From Sedimentimonas flavescens (GTDB lineage Bacteria; Pseudomonadota; Alphaproteobacteria; Rhodobacterales; Rhodobacteraceae), in the NCBI RefSeq assembly GCF_019264375.1, contig NZ_JAHVAI010000005.1, positions 182,396 through 246,395 of the forward strand: DNA of 64,000 nt, written 5' to 3'. The position numbers were made by a program, and so were the translations under genes. Shown here piece by piece: positions 1 to 8,108 of the stretch. The notes under the pieces are model-generated. The model was not told the origin of the DNA. It was given only the letters and a program-made list of their open reading frames with translations, and did no database searches. Position 1 is the stretch's first letter, and each line of letters starts with the position of its first letter.

Positions 1-215
1 TGGTGAACATGGAGATCGGGATGATCACGCCGCCCGTGGGCCTCAACCTCTTCGTGACCTCGGGCGTGGCCGGCATGCCGATCATGCGGGTCGTGAAGGC
101 GGCGCTGCCCTTCCTTGCGGTGCTCTTCGTCTTCCTGATCCTGATCACCTATGTACCCTGGCTCAGCACGGTGCTGCCGACGGCCGTCATGGGACCCGAA
201 GTGATCGTGAAATAA
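1..215 (+). CDS. dctM: TRAP transporter large permease, C-terminal fragment (DctM family)
   Basis: This is the end of a gene that begins before the window. The visible residues read through EIGMITPPVGLNLFV, a stretch typical of the last part of DctM, the large membrane subunit of tripartite ATP-independent periplasmic (TRAP) transporters. A final hydrophobic segment (PFLAVLFVFLILITYVPWLS) follows and then a short polar tail. TRAP carriers import organic acids using an ion gradient and a periplasmic binding protein; the substrate cannot be read from this fragment. The small subunit and binding protein presumably lie upstream, outside the window. The stop is followed by a strong hairpin terminator, so this is the last gene of its operon. 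Confidence 0.85.
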   Translation, partial: VNMEIGMITPPVGLNLFVTSGVAGMPIMRVVKAALPFLAVLFVFLILITYVPWLSTVLPTAVMGPEVIVK

Positions 216-245
216 GGCTCCGCACCCGCGAGCTTCAAGAAAAGG

Positions 246-276
246 AAAGGGCCCCGGCGCGAAACCGGGGCCCTTT
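246..276 (+). terminator. Intrinsic terminator after the TRAP permease gene
   Basis: A perfect 12-bp stem, arms 246-257 and 265-276, closes a 7-base loop. It begins with AAA and ends with TTT, so the hairpin has a short T tail on the plus strand. It sits 30 bases after the dctM stop and before the convergent tpiA gene. Confidence 0.85.
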
Positions 277-283
277 CTCCTTG

Positions 284-333
284 TCCAAATACCTCGGGGG
301 TGAGGCCCGCAGGGCCGAGGGGGCAGCGCCCCC
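284..333. repeat. Dispersed intergenic repeat, copy 1 (TCCAAATACCTCGGGGGT plus hairpin)
   Basis: The 18-base core at 284-301 is followed by a G/C hairpin, GGGGGC-AGC-GCCCCC, at 319-333. The same core plus a hairpin of this kind recurs at 5767 and 40716, always in non-coding DNA and in the same orientation. Here it lies between convergent dctM and tpiA, just before the tpiA stop codon. Confidence 0.7.
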
Positions 334-339
334 TTTCCC

Positions 340-1083
340 TCAGGCGCGCTCCAGCGCGCCGATGATCGCCCCGAAATCGGCAGCCTTCAGCGAGGCGCCG
401 CCTACCAGTGCCCCATCGACATTCGAGGTCGCAAAAATCTCGGCCGCGTTCGAGGGCTTGACCGAACCGCCATAGAGCAGCCGGATCTGCGCGCCCTCCG
501 ACCCGAAACGACCGTTCAACTCCGAGCGCATGAAATCATGCACCTCGGCGATCTGCTCCAGCGTCGGCGTGCGGCCGGTTCCGATCGCCCAGACGGGTTC
601 ATAGGCAATGACAGTATTGACCCCGGTCGCCCCGTCGGGGGTCGAGCCGAACAGCTGCCGCCCGATCACTTCAAGCGTGGTTCCCGCGTCGCGCTCGGCC
701 TCGGTCTCGCCAATGCAGATCACGGCTACCAGCCCTTGGGCGCGCGCGGCCTCGGCCTTGGCGCGGATCATCGCGTCGCTCTCGCCATGATCGGCGCGGC
801 GCTCGGAATGGCCAACGATCACATGGCTTGCGCCCGCATCGGCCAGCATCTGGGCCGAGATGTCACCGGTATGCGCGCCCGTGAGTTCCATGTGACAATC
901 CTGCCCACCCACCGAGACACGACCGGCAGCCGTCGCAGCCATCGCCGAAACCAGGGTTGCCGGGGGGCAGAGCAGCACGTCGCAAGCCGGATTGGGATGG
1001 GCCGCGATCAGTGCCTCGACCTCGGACAGGCTGGCCGCCAGCCCGTTCATCTTCCAGTTGCCCGCCGCGAGTTTCTTGCGCAT
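340..1083 (-). CDS. tpiA: Triose-phosphate isomerase
   Basis: Interconverts dihydroxyacetone phosphate and glyceraldehyde 3-phosphate in glycolysis and gluconeogenesis, in the cytoplasm. The 247-aa length is normal for the family. Catalytic landmarks are visible: NWKMN with Lys11, the GHSERR motif with His92, the [11 protein letters not shown] signature with the catalytic Glu162, and the phosphate-binding LLYGGSVKP near residue 202. The open frame continues upstream, but the start at 1083 is preceded by GGGAGGGG at good spacing and begins directly with [13 protein letters not shown], as family members do. It lies downstream of the suf genes on the same strand with a 64-base gap. Confidence 0.97.
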   Translation of the reverse strand: MRKKLAAGNWKMNGLAASLSEVEALIAAHPNPACDVLLCPPATLVSAMAATAAGRVSVGGQDCHMELTGAHTGDISAQMLADAGASHVIVGHSERRADHGESDAMIRAKAEAARAQGLVAVICIGETEAERDAGTTLEVIGRQLFGSTPDGATGVNTVIAYEPVWAIGTGRTPTLEQIAEVHDFMRSELNGRFGSEGAQIRLLYGGSVKPSNAAEIFATSNVDGALVGGASLKAADFGAIIGALERA

Positions 1084-1147
1084 GTGCCCCTCCCATCGTT
1101 TGCGCCACATTAGGGCAGCGCGCGGGCGGGCGCAAAGGGCAATTGGA

Positions 1148-1510
1148 TCAGCCCGCCTCGGGCATGTCCTTGAACTTGATGGATTCCCCGCACCCGCAGG
1201 CCTCGGCCACATTCGGGTTGCGGAACTTGAAGCCGGATTCGAGCAGGCCGACCTCATAGTCGATCTCGGTGCCCAGAAGGAACATCTGCGCCATGGGCGC
1301 GATCAGAACGCGCGCCGGGCCTTCCTCGACCACCATATCCATGGGGCCAGCCTCTTGCGCGACTTCCATGGTATATTCCATGCCCGCGCAGCCGCCCTTC
1401 TTGACGCCGATGCGGAAGCCCGCAGCGTGCTCGCGCTCCATCAGCCGGGCAATTTGCTGCACGGCGGCCGAGGTGAGCGTAACGGGCGGTTTGCCGGGAA
1501 TGGCGAACAT
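1148..1510 (-). CDS. sufA: HesB/IscA-type iron-sulfur carrier (SufA-like)
   Basis: A-type carrier that passes Fe-S clusters from the assembly scaffold to target proteins. The 120-aa protein has the three conserved cysteines of the family: Cys41 in KGGCAGM and the pair Cys105/Cys107 in ACGCG near the C-terminus. The start at 1510 ([10 protein letters not shown]) fits the family better than the upstream in-frame ATG at 1564. It sits just downstream of sufT on the same strand, a common arrangement in Rhodobacterales; the rest of the suf operon (sufBCDS) is not in this window. sufA and iscA are hard to tell apart by sequence alone, and the symbol rests on the sufT neighbour. Confidence 0.9.
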   Translation of the reverse strand: MFAIPGKPPVTLTSAAVQQIARLMEREHAAGFRIGVKKGGCAGMEYTMEVAQEAGPMDMVVEEGPARVLIAPMAQMFLLGTEIDYEVGLLESGFKFRNPNVAEACGCGESIKFKDMPEAG

Positions 1511-1583
1511 GGCGGTCTCCTGAGGTCCAGCGCCAAAGATAGGGGCCGGGGTGGGGCGCGGCAAGGTGCGCGCCCGGATGCGC

Positions 1584-1949
1584 TTACATGAAGCCCAGTT
1601 CCAGCCGCGCTTCGTCGGACATCATGTCCATGCCCCATTGCGGGTCGAAGGTCATCTCGACATCGACGGACTTGATACCATCGACACATTCGACCGCATC
1701 CTGCACCCAAGTCGGCATCTCGCCGGCCACCGGGCAGCCGGGCGCCGTCAGCGTCATAATGATCTTCACATCGTTCTCGCCGCTGATCTCGATCGTGTAG
1801 ATCAGCCCGAGGTCATAGATGTTCACCGGAATCTCGGGGTCGAAGACCGAGCGGCAAGCCTCGACCACGCTATCGTGCAGCGGGTGCTCGGTCGTCGAAG
1901 GCTTGATCAGAGGAGTGCCTTCAAGGGGGGGCTGGGCATCGGTTGTCAT
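1584..1949 (-). CDS. sufT: SufT, DUF59/MIP18-family Fe-S assembly factor
   Basis: A small DUF59-domain protein that helps maturation of Fe-S proteins. The 121-aa sequence shows [16 protein letters not shown] (residues 37-51) and the conserved Cys72 in TAPGCPVAG, both hallmarks of the family. The first 30 residues are polar and variable. The start at 1949 (MTTDAQPP) has only a weak ribosome binding site; the longer open frame to 2045 lacks family resemblance. sufA follows 73 bases downstream, so the two are probably co-transcribed. prfA diverges from it across a 116-base gap. Confidence 0.9.
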   Translation of the reverse strand: MTTDAQPPLEGTPLIKPSTTEHPLHDSVVEACRSVFDPEIPVNIYDLGLIYTIEISGENDVKIIMTLTAPGCPVAGEMPTWVQDAVECVDGIKSVDVEMTFDPQWGMDMMSDEARLELGFM

Positions 1950-2065
1950 GGAAAAGTCCGGTTCTCGCGAAAGTCGAGAGTTTATATAGGGAATGGCGCG
2001 GCCAAGGTAAAGGCAGCGATTGCCGCAGGCTTGACCGCAGCGCACTTCCGCGCCAAACCGCTGGC

Positions 2066-3121
2066 ATGGTTCCGTTCGACAAACTCGCCCAGATCACGCA
2101 GCGCTTCGAGTATCTCGAGGCCAGGCTGAACTCATCCGCAGCGCCCGCTGAGATCGCGGCGCTGTCGCGCGAATATTCCGAACTGCGCCCCGTGGTCGAG
2201 GAAATCGCCGCCTACCGGCAGGCGCTTGACGACGTGCGCGAGGCCGAGGGCTGGCTGTGCGACCCTGAGATGAAGGATCTGGCCGAGGAAGAACTGCCGC
2301 GCCTGCGCGCCCGCATCCCGGAGATGGAGCAGGCCCTGCGCCTGGCCCTTCTGCCCAAGGATGCCGCCGACGCGCGCCCCGCGATCTTGGAAATCCGCCC
2401 CGGCACCGGTGGCGAAGAGGCTGCGCTGTTCGCGGGCGACCTGCTGCGGATGTATCAGCGCCACGCCGAAAGCCACGGCTGGCGGTTCGAACTGATGGAC
2501 TTCACCGAGACCGAACTTGGCGGCGTCAAGGAGGCCGTCGCGCGGATTGAGGGCGAGGGGGTCTTTGCCCGCCTGAAATACGAATCCGGCGTCCACCGCG
2601 TACAGCGCGTCCCCGAGACCGAAGCCGGCGGGCGCATCCATACCTCGGCCGCGACTGTCGCCGTGCTGCCCGAGGCCGCCGATGTGGACATCGACATTCC
2701 CGCCTCGGACATCCGGATCGACACGATGCGCAGCTCGGGCGCGGGCGGGCAGCACGTCAACACCACCGACTCGGCCGTGCGCATCACCCATATCCCGACC
2801 GGGATCGTCGTGACCTCGTCCGAGAAATCCCAACACCAGAACCGTGCCAATGCCATGGCCGTTCTGCGTGCCCGGCTTTATGAGGCCGAGCGCGAACGGT
2901 TGGCGACCGAGCGTGCGGCCGACCGCAAGGCGCAGGTCGGCTCGGGCGACCGGTCCGAACGGATCCGCACCTACAACTTCCCGCAGGGCCGGATGACCGA
3001 TCACCGCATCAACCTGACGCTTTACGCGCTGGCCCAGATCATGAACGGCGACCTCGATGAGGTGATCGACGCGCTGACCGCGCATGATCAGGCCGAGAAG
3101 CTGGCGGAGATGGAAGCGTGA
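2066..3121 (+). CDS. prfA: Peptide chain release factor 1
   Basis: Reads UAA and UAG stop codons in the ribosomal A site and triggers hydrolysis of peptidyl-tRNA. The 351-aa protein contains the codon-recognition tripeptide PET at 183-185 (PxT type, as in RF1 rather than the SPF of RF2) and the catalytic GGQ at 227-229 within [17 protein letters not shown]. The start is set by homology at [10 protein letters not shown]; an upstream in-frame ATG at 1943 would add 41 residues that do not look like RF1. Its stop overlaps the GTG start of prmC (GTGA), which couples it to the methyltransferase that modifies the GGQ glutamine. Confidence 0.97.
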   Translation: MVPFDKLAQITQRFEYLEARLNSSAAPAEIAALSREYSELRPVVEEIAAYRQALDDVREAEGWLCDPEMKDLAEEELPRLRARIPEMEQALRLALLPKDAADARPAILEIRPGTGGEEAALFAGDLLRMYQRHAESHGWRFELMDFTETELGGVKEAVARIEGEGVFARLKYESGVHRVQRVPETEAGGRIHTSAATVAVLPEAADVDIDIPASDIRIDTMRSSGAGGQHVNTTDSAVRITHIPTGIVVTSSEKSQHQNRANAMAVLRARLYEAERERLATERAADRKAQVGSGDRSERIRTYNFPQGRMTDHRINLTLYALAQIMNGDLDEVIDALTAHDQAEKLAEMEA

Positions 3122-3975
3122 AGGCGCAGGCCGCCCTTGTTCATGGCACCCGGCGGCTTGTCGCAGCGGGGATTGAGGGAGCGGCGCTCGATGCGCGCCG
3201 CCTGATGGCCCATGCTCTGAATGAGGCACCCGACCGGCTGACGCTGCGCCTTCAGGACGATCTGACCGAGACCGAGCAAGCGGCCTTTGACCGCGCCATC
3301 ACCGCGCGCGAGGCCCGTCAGCCGGTCGCGCAGATCACCGGGCGCCGGCTTTTCTGGGGGCATGAGTTTCGCGTGACGCGCGACACGCTCGATCCGCGGC
3401 CCGAGACCGAGATTCTTGTGGCCGCGGCCATTGAAGAGCCATTCGCCAAGGTGCTCGACCTTGGCACCGGGACCGGCTGCATCCTGATCTCCTGCCTGAA
3501 GGGGATGCCCTTCGCCGTCGGCACCGGCACCGATGTCTCGCCCGCCGCACTTGCTGTTGCACAAGACAACGCCACCCGGCTTGGCGTCGAGAAACGCGCG
3601 CGTTTCGCGGCGTCCGACTGGTTCGCGGCGATCAACGGGGTCTTCGACCTGATCGTCTCGAACCCGCCCTATATCGCCGAAGACGAGATGGCGGGCCTGT
3701 CGGTCGATGTGCGCGAATGGGAGCCCCTTGGCGCGCTGACCCCCGGCGGTGATGGGCTTGATGCCTACCGCGCTATCGCGCGTGGCGCCGCGCCGCGCCT
3801 GATGCCGGGCGGGCGGGTCTTGCTGGAGATCGGCCCGACACAGGCGCAGCAGGTCAGCGATCTGCTGGCCGCGCAGGGGCTTGAGCGGGTCGAGGTGCGC
3901 CAGGATCTCGATGGCCGCGACCGCGTGGTGATCGCGCGCAAACCGCTCGAGGGCGGGGGCTGCGGCTGCGCCTGA
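3118..3975 (+). CDS. prmC: Release factor glutamine methyltransferase
   Basis: Methylates the glutamine of the GGQ motif in release factors, using S-adenosylmethionine. The 285-aa protein has an N-terminal helical domain, the SAM-binding loop DLGTGTG (114-120) and the NPPY motif (182-185) that holds the target glutamine. It starts with GTG, overlapping the prfA stop by four bases, so translational coupling is likely. The C-terminus is an unusual glycine/cysteine tail (GGGCGCA) not expected in the family core; its role is unknown. Substrate gene and modifying gene as neighbours is the classical prfA-prmC arrangement. Confidence 0.96.
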   Translation: MKAQAALVHGTRRLVAAGIEGAALDARRLMAHALNEAPDRLTLRLQDDLTETEQAAFDRAITAREARQPVAQITGRRLFWGHEFRVTRDTLDPRPETEILVAAAIEEPFAKVLDLGTGTGCILISCLKGMPFAVGTGTDVSPAALAVAQDNATRLGVEKRARFAASDWFAAINGVFDLIVSNPPYIAEDEMAGLSVDVREWEPLGALTPGGDGLDAYRAIARGAAPRLMPGGRVLLEIGPTQAQQVSDLLAAQGLERVEVRQDLDGRDRVVIARKPLEGGGCGCA

Positions 3976-4261
3976 TCGGCCGGCTGTGGCACGTCTGCGC
4001 ATATCGGCGGGAAAAACCCGCCAATTCGCGTCCTCGGTGCAGATTTTTGCTTGCGAGTCCTGCCATCCCATGATTAGTCAAACTTGTGCAGGGCGGATGT
4101 CGATCCACCGCACGGCTCAGCTTCACACTGCGGGTCACTTGGTTTCAGGCGGGCACTTGCCCGGTTTCCGAAGGACCAGCCCGCAAGGAACGGCCAGTAT
4201 CCGCTTTCCGGATCGCAGCCCAGACGTCAGCAGCCCCACGGGGCAAAACGAACGAAAGCTC

Positions 4262-4846
4262 ATGAGATCTTCGAAATCCCGTTCGCGCAACAAGTCGAAC
4301 CGCCAACGCTCGATCGGCAATATCATCAACCGGGTTTTTGATAGCTCGGGCCCCGAGGGCAAGGTGCGCGGCACGCCGCAGCAGATCATCGACAAGTATC
4401 TGATGCTTGCTCGCGATGCGCAGCTGTCGAACGACCGCGTGGCCGAACAGAACTTCCTTCAGCACGCCGAGCATTACACCCGTATGCTGGGCGAGGCGCA
4501 GCGCGAAATGGCGCGCGAGCAGGAAGAGCGTCAGCGTCAGAACCAGCAAAACGGCCATGGCCAGCGCGAGCGCGGTGAGAACCGCAGCGACGATCAGCCG
4601 CGCGAGGACCAGCCCGAGCCGCAGCCCGCCGCCGCCCCCGAACCGCAGGAGCAACCGGACGAAGGCTCGACCCTGGTCGAAACGCCGGAGATGCGCGCCG
4701 AGGCGGTGATTGCTGCGGCGCCTCCTGCCGCCGAGGGCAAACCGGCCAAGCCGCGCAACCGTCGTGCGCCTCGCAAGCCGCGCGAGCCGAAGGGTGAGGA
4801 TGCGCCCACGCCCGAAGCGCCGAGCGAAGCCCCGATCGAAGAATGA
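4262..4846 (+). CDS. DUF4167 domain protein, basic and low-complexity
   Basis: A 194-aa protein of unknown function from a family largely confined to Alphaproteobacteria. Residues 1-75 form the conserved domain, starting with the basic MRSSKSRSRNKSNRQRS and continuing RVFDSSGPEGKVRGTPQQIIDKYLMLARDAQ. The rest is charged and repetitive: a Gln/Arg/Glu helix-prone stretch (about 80-115), a Pro/Glu/Gln region, then an Arg/Lys/Pro tail (KPRNRRAPRKPREPKG). The composition suggests nucleic-acid or ribosome contact, but that is inference. The start at 4262 is chosen because the conserved domain begins there. A 286-base leader separates it from prmC, so it probably has its own promoter, and a hairpin terminator follows. 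Confidence 0.85.
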   Translation: MRSSKSRSRNKSNRQRSIGNIINRVFDSSGPEGKVRGTPQQIIDKYLMLARDAQLSNDRVAEQNFLQHAEHYTRMLGEAQREMAREQEERQRQNQQNGHGQRERGENRSDDQPREDQPEPQPAAAPEPQEQPDEGSTLVETPEMRAEAVIAAAPPAAEGKPAKPRNRRAPRKPREPKGEDAPTPEAPSEAPIEE

Positions 4847-4852
4847 ATGCCA

Positions 4853-4885
4853 GAACCGCGCCCCAACCGGCGCGGTTCGCATTTT
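4853..4885 (+). terminator. Terminator between convergent DUF4167 gene and rsmA
   Basis: A 10-bp perfect stem (GAACCGCGCC at 4853-4862 and its complement at 4869-4878) with a 6-base loop is followed by GCATTTTC on the plus strand. It lies in the 47-base gap between the two convergent genes and could act in both directions. Confidence 0.75.
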
Positions 4886-4893
4886 CAGGGTGC

Positions 4894-5742
4894 TCAGCTG
4901 CGCGCCGCTGCGACCAGGCGCGCGAGGTGGCAAAATTGCTCAAGGCTGACCCGCTCCGCGCGTTCCGTCGGCGCGATACCTGCCTCTTCCAGCAGGCTCT
5001 CGATTTGCGGATGAATACCCTTCAGCGAGGCGCGCAGCATCTTGCGGCGCTGGTTGAAGCCCGCCGCGACCACCCGTTCCAACACCTTCGGATCGGCCGG
5101 AAAACGCGGCTCGGGCAGGGCGCGCAGATGCACGACGGCGGAATGCACCTTGGGCGCGGGCGTGAAAGCCTCCGGCGGCAGGATCATCACGATCTTCGCC
5201 TCACAGCGCCACTGCGCCAGAAGCGCCAGGCGCCCGTAATGGTTCGAGCCGGGCTTGGCCACGATCCGCTCGGCCACTTCTTTCTGGAACATGAGCGTCA
5301 GGCTCTCCCAGAACGGCGGCCATTCCTTGGGCGTGAGCCAGCGCACCAGAAGCTCGGTCCCGACATTATAGGGCAGGTTGGCCGCAATCCGGATCGGCGG
5401 GGTCAGATGCGCGCGCACATCGACTTCCAGCGCGTCTCCGTTGATCACCTCCAGCCGCCCGGGATAATGCGCGGCAATCTCGGCCAGCGCAGGCAGGCAG
5501 CGCGCATCCTTCTCGACGGCGAGCACCTTGCGCGCCCCTTCCGCGAGCAATCCGCGCGTCAGCCCGCCCGGTCCCGGCCCGACCTCCAGCACATCATGCC
5601 CGGTCAGATCCCCAGCCGAGCGCGCGATCTTAGCCGTCAGGTTCAGGTCCAGCAGAAAGTTCTGCCCAAGGCTCTTCTTCGCAACCAGCTCGTGATCGCG
5701 AATGACCTCGCGCAGCGGAGGAAGCCCGTCGATCGCCGCCAT
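4894..5742 (-). CDS. rsmA: 16S rRNA dimethyladenosine transferase
   Basis: Adds two methyl groups to each of two adjacent adenosines near the 3' end of 16S rRNA during 30S maturation. The 282-aa protein has the KsgA N-terminus [11 protein letters not shown], the SAM-binding [10 protein letters not shown] (53-62) and the catalytic NLPYNV (122-127), followed by the C-terminal helical domain. It is the last gene of the lptF-lptG-lptD-surA-pdxA-rsmA run, matching the classical lptD-surA-pdxA-rsmA operon. The 111-base gap from pdxA holds a copy of the dispersed repeat with a hairpin, which may reduce read-through into rsmA. Confidence 0.97.
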   Translation of the reverse strand: MAAIDGLPPLREVIRDHELVAKKSLGQNFLLDLNLTAKIARSAGDLTGHDVLEVGPGPGGLTRGLLAEGARKVLAVEKDARCLPALAEIAAHYPGRLEVINGDALEVDVRAHLTPPIRIAANLPYNVGTELLVRWLTPKEWPPFWESLTLMFQKEVAERIVAKPGSNHYGRLALLAQWRCEAKIVMILPPEAFTPAPKVHSAVVHLRALPEPRFPADPKVLERVVAAGFNQRRKMLRASLKGIHPQIESLLEEAGIAPTERAERVSLEQFCHLARLVAAARS

Positions 5743-5766
5743 CTGTGCCTCCTGCCTTCAATGTGG

Positions 5767-5806
5767 TCCAAATATCCTCGGGGGTCCGGGGGCAGACAGC
5801 CCCCGG
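5767..5806. repeat. Dispersed intergenic repeat, copy 2
   Basis: TCCAAATATCCTCGGGGGT at 5767-5785 is followed by the hairpin CCGGGGGC-AGACA-GCCCCCGG (5786-5806). It sits between pdxA and rsmA, about 25 bases upstream of the rsmA start on the minus strand. It differs from copy 1 by one inserted T and by the hairpin loop. Confidence 0.7.
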
Positions 5807-5853
5807 CCTCATCATTGCGCCGGGGATAGGGCATTCGCGCCGCACGGGCAAGA

Positions 5854-6828
5854 TCAGCCCGCGCGCGCCGCCCCCATCTGCGCCGCCAGCTTCAGCGCGG
5901 CAATCAGGCTTGAGGGATTGGCGCGCCCGGTCCCGGCGATATCGTAGGCGGTGCCGTGATCGGGCGAGGTGCGCACGAAGGGCAGGCCAAGGGTGACGTT
6001 CACTCCCTCGTCAAAGGCCAGCGTCTTGATCGGGATCAGCGCCTGATCGTGATAGGCGCAAATTGCGGCGTCGTAACGCGCGCGCGCGGCGGCATGAAAC
6101 ATTGTATCGGCAGGCAGGGGGCCGGAGAGCGCAAAGCCCTCGGCGCGCAATGCCCCCACCTCGTCCCGCATCCAGTCGATCTCTTCACGGCCCATTGCAC
6201 CGCCTTCGCCCGCGTGCGGGTTCAGCCCGGCGATTGCGATGCGCGGATTGTCGATCCCGAAATCGAGCCTCAGCCCCTCGGCGGTGATCCGCACCGTCTC
6301 GCGCAAAACGGCCGGAGTGAAGGCGCGCGGCACATCCGACAGCGCGATATGGATCGTTGCGGGCACGACGCGCAGCGCGGGCGCGGCCAGCATCATCACG
6401 ACCTTGGCGCCCCCGGCCAGATGCGCGAGGTATTCGGTATGGCCGGGAAAGGCAAATCCGGCCCCGTCTTTGAGCGCCTTCTTGTGGATGGGTGCGGTGG
6501 TCAGCGCCAGCCCCTCGCCGCGCATCACCAGATCGACACCCTTTGCGATCACGTCGATGACGCCCTTGGCATTGGCAGGATCGGGCTTACCCGGAAGGGC
6601 CGCCGCCTCGAACGGATGCGGCAGCACCGGCAGGGCGCTGCCCGCATGTGTCATTGCCTCGGAAAGCTCCGAGACTTCGCGCACACGGGTGCCGCGCGGA
6701 AGATGTGCCGGGTCGCCGATCCAGACGAAAGGCAGGCTTGCCCCAAGGGCCTCCCAAGCCTTGGCGGCGATCTCGGGTCCGATGCCCGAGGGGTCGCCGC
6801 AGCTCAGGATGACGGGCCGGTCGCTCAT
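5854..6828 (-). CDS. pdxA: 4-hydroxythreonine-4-phosphate dehydrogenase
   Basis: Oxidises 4-phosphohydroxy-L-threonine in the DXP-dependent pathway to pyridoxal phosphate. The 324-aa protein opens with the family start ILSCGDPSGIGPE and keeps the three metal-ligand histidines at His160, His205 (NPHAGE) and His260 (YHDQ), with the same 45 and 55 residue spacing as in the E. coli enzyme, plus the substrate-binding His130-Thr131. It overlaps the end of surA by ATGA, so it is translated from the lpt-surA message. Confidence 0.97.
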   Translation of the reverse strand: MSDRPVILSCGDPSGIGPEIAAKAWEALGASLPFVWIGDPAHLPRGTRVREVSELSEAMTHAGSALPVLPHPFEAAALPGKPDPANAKGVIDVIAKGVDLVMRGEGLALTTAPIHKKALKDGAGFAFPGHTEYLAHLAGGAKVVMMLAAPALRVVPATIHIALSDVPRAFTPAVLRETVRITAEGLRLDFGIDNPRIAIAGLNPHAGEGGAMGREEIDWMRDEVGALRAEGFALSGPLPADTMFHAAARARYDAAICAYHDQALIPIKTLAFDEGVNVTLGLPFVRTSPDHGTAYDIAGTGRANPSSLIAALKLAAQMGAARAG

Positions 6829-8060
6829 GGGCGAACGATCACCGCGCCCGCAAGCAGATCCGCCATGTCGGATTCGGAATAGGCGTTGAGGCGCTCGTTG
6901 CTCAGGCGCTGGCCGATCTCTTCACGGCTCGGTGCGGTCTCACCCTCGGCCACGGTCTTCTCACGCTTGCACAGCATCACGAGTTCGGTGTTGGCGCCAC
7001 GCTGGAGCGCGCGGGTCTCGTTAATATCCATGCTTGCCAGCGCGATGGCGATATCTTGCGGGATGGCGCCCTGCGGTTGGGTTTCCCGGATCAGCCGATC
7101 CTCGGGCAGCCCCTTGGCGACTCCGTAAAGGTCATCGCACCGATCGATGCGCGCCTCGATCTCGGCCACCTGACGCGCGCTGTCTGCGATGCCCGCAGGC
7201 CCCACGACAAAACGCGCGTATTCCAGCGTCTGCGCGCTCGCAGGCGCTTTGCCGCCCTCATCGATCGAGCGCAGCATGAAGACCGCGACAGCGTTGGGGA
7301 TCTCCATCGGCGCACTCGCCTGACCGGGCTTGAGGCCCAGGATCACCGAGCGCAGTGCGGGCGGCATGTTCGAGATCTCCATCCAGTCGAGATGGCCGCC
7401 GCGCGGCGCAGATTCGGTCGCCGAAAGTTCGCGCGCAAGCGCGCTGAAGCTTGCATCGCCCGAGGCTGTCGAGGCGCGTCGGGCGGCAGCCATCGCTTCG
7501 GCTTCCTGGCCGGGCGGGGCGGGAATGATGATCTCCGAGATCAGCACGCGCGTGGTCTGCCCACGCGCGCTTTCGACCAGCATTGCGCGGTCGATATCGG
7601 TGGCCGTGATGCGGATGCGGTTGGCGTATTTCGCCCGAATGGTTTCGCGCCACAGCAGGCCCGCGCGCACGAAATCGCGGAATGTCTGTGCCTCGACACC
7701 GCCCTTGCCAAGTTCCTGCACGAACTGCTCTGTGGTCATCTTGCCGCGGCTGGCAAACTCGGCCATGCCCTGCTCAAGCCCCTCTTGCGAGAGGGTGATG
7801 CCTGCCTGACGCGCGGCGCTTTCGCGCAGGCGATCCTCGATCAGGGCCTTCTCCGCCTCGGCCCGCAGATCGCCGGACTGGCGCAGCAGGGCCATGAACT
7901 TCATGCGCTGTTCAATTTCGAAGGCAGTGATGCCGAGATCGTTGACCATGATCACCGGCGCGAAGGGTGAAGTCGACTGCGCATGTGCCGCGCCATGTCC
8001 GGGCTCTTGCATCAGAACAGAGCCACAAACCATGGCAAGGATGGGAAGAATTCGCTTCAT
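6825..8060 (-). CDS. surA: SurA-type periplasmic peptidyl-prolyl isomerase/chaperone
   Basis: Escorts outer-membrane proteins across the periplasm to the BAM complex. The 411-aa protein has a signal peptide ending near AHAQS (residue 28), a SurA_N chaperone domain (about 35-155, with NDLGITAFEIEQR) and a single parvulin domain (about 170-270, including SEIIIP and GGHLDW). The C-terminal part (280-411) is only weakly like classical SurA. One parvulin domain rather than the two of enterobacterial SurA is common in Alphaproteobacteria. It lies between lptD (48-base gap) and pdxA (ATGA overlap); LptD is itself a SurA client. Confidence 0.9.
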   Translation of the reverse strand: MKRILPILAMVCGSVLMQEPGHGAAHAQSTSPFAPVIMVNDLGITAFEIEQRMKFMALLRQSGDLRAEAEKALIEDRLRESAARQAGITLSQEGLEQGMAEFASRGKMTTEQFVQELGKGGVEAQTFRDFVRAGLLWRETIRAKYANRIRITATDIDRAMLVESARGQTTRVLISEIIIPAPPGQEAEAMAAARRASTASGDASFSALARELSATESAPRGGHLDWMEISNMPPALRSVILGLKPGQASAPMEIPNAVAVFMLRSIDEGGKAPASAQTLEYARFVVGPAGIADSARQVAEIEARIDRCDDLYGVAKGLPEDRLIRETQPQGAIPQDIAIALASMDINETRALQRGANTELVMLCKREKTVAEGETAPSREEIGQRLSNERLNAYSESDMADLLAGAVIVRP

Positions 8061-8108
8061 CGTTCAATCCGTCGTCTGCCTGTTTCGTTCATCGGGCTAT
8101 GGGGGCGA

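Noticed and set aside
2612..2620. PET in place of the PAT tripeptide of E. coli RF1 as a sign of altered stop-codon reading
   Set aside because: PxT with Glu in the middle is ordinary for RF1 in this group.
2132..3229. A 365-codon open frame antisense to prfA
   Set aside because: Mirror image of the prfA codon pattern, no ribosome binding site, no domain.
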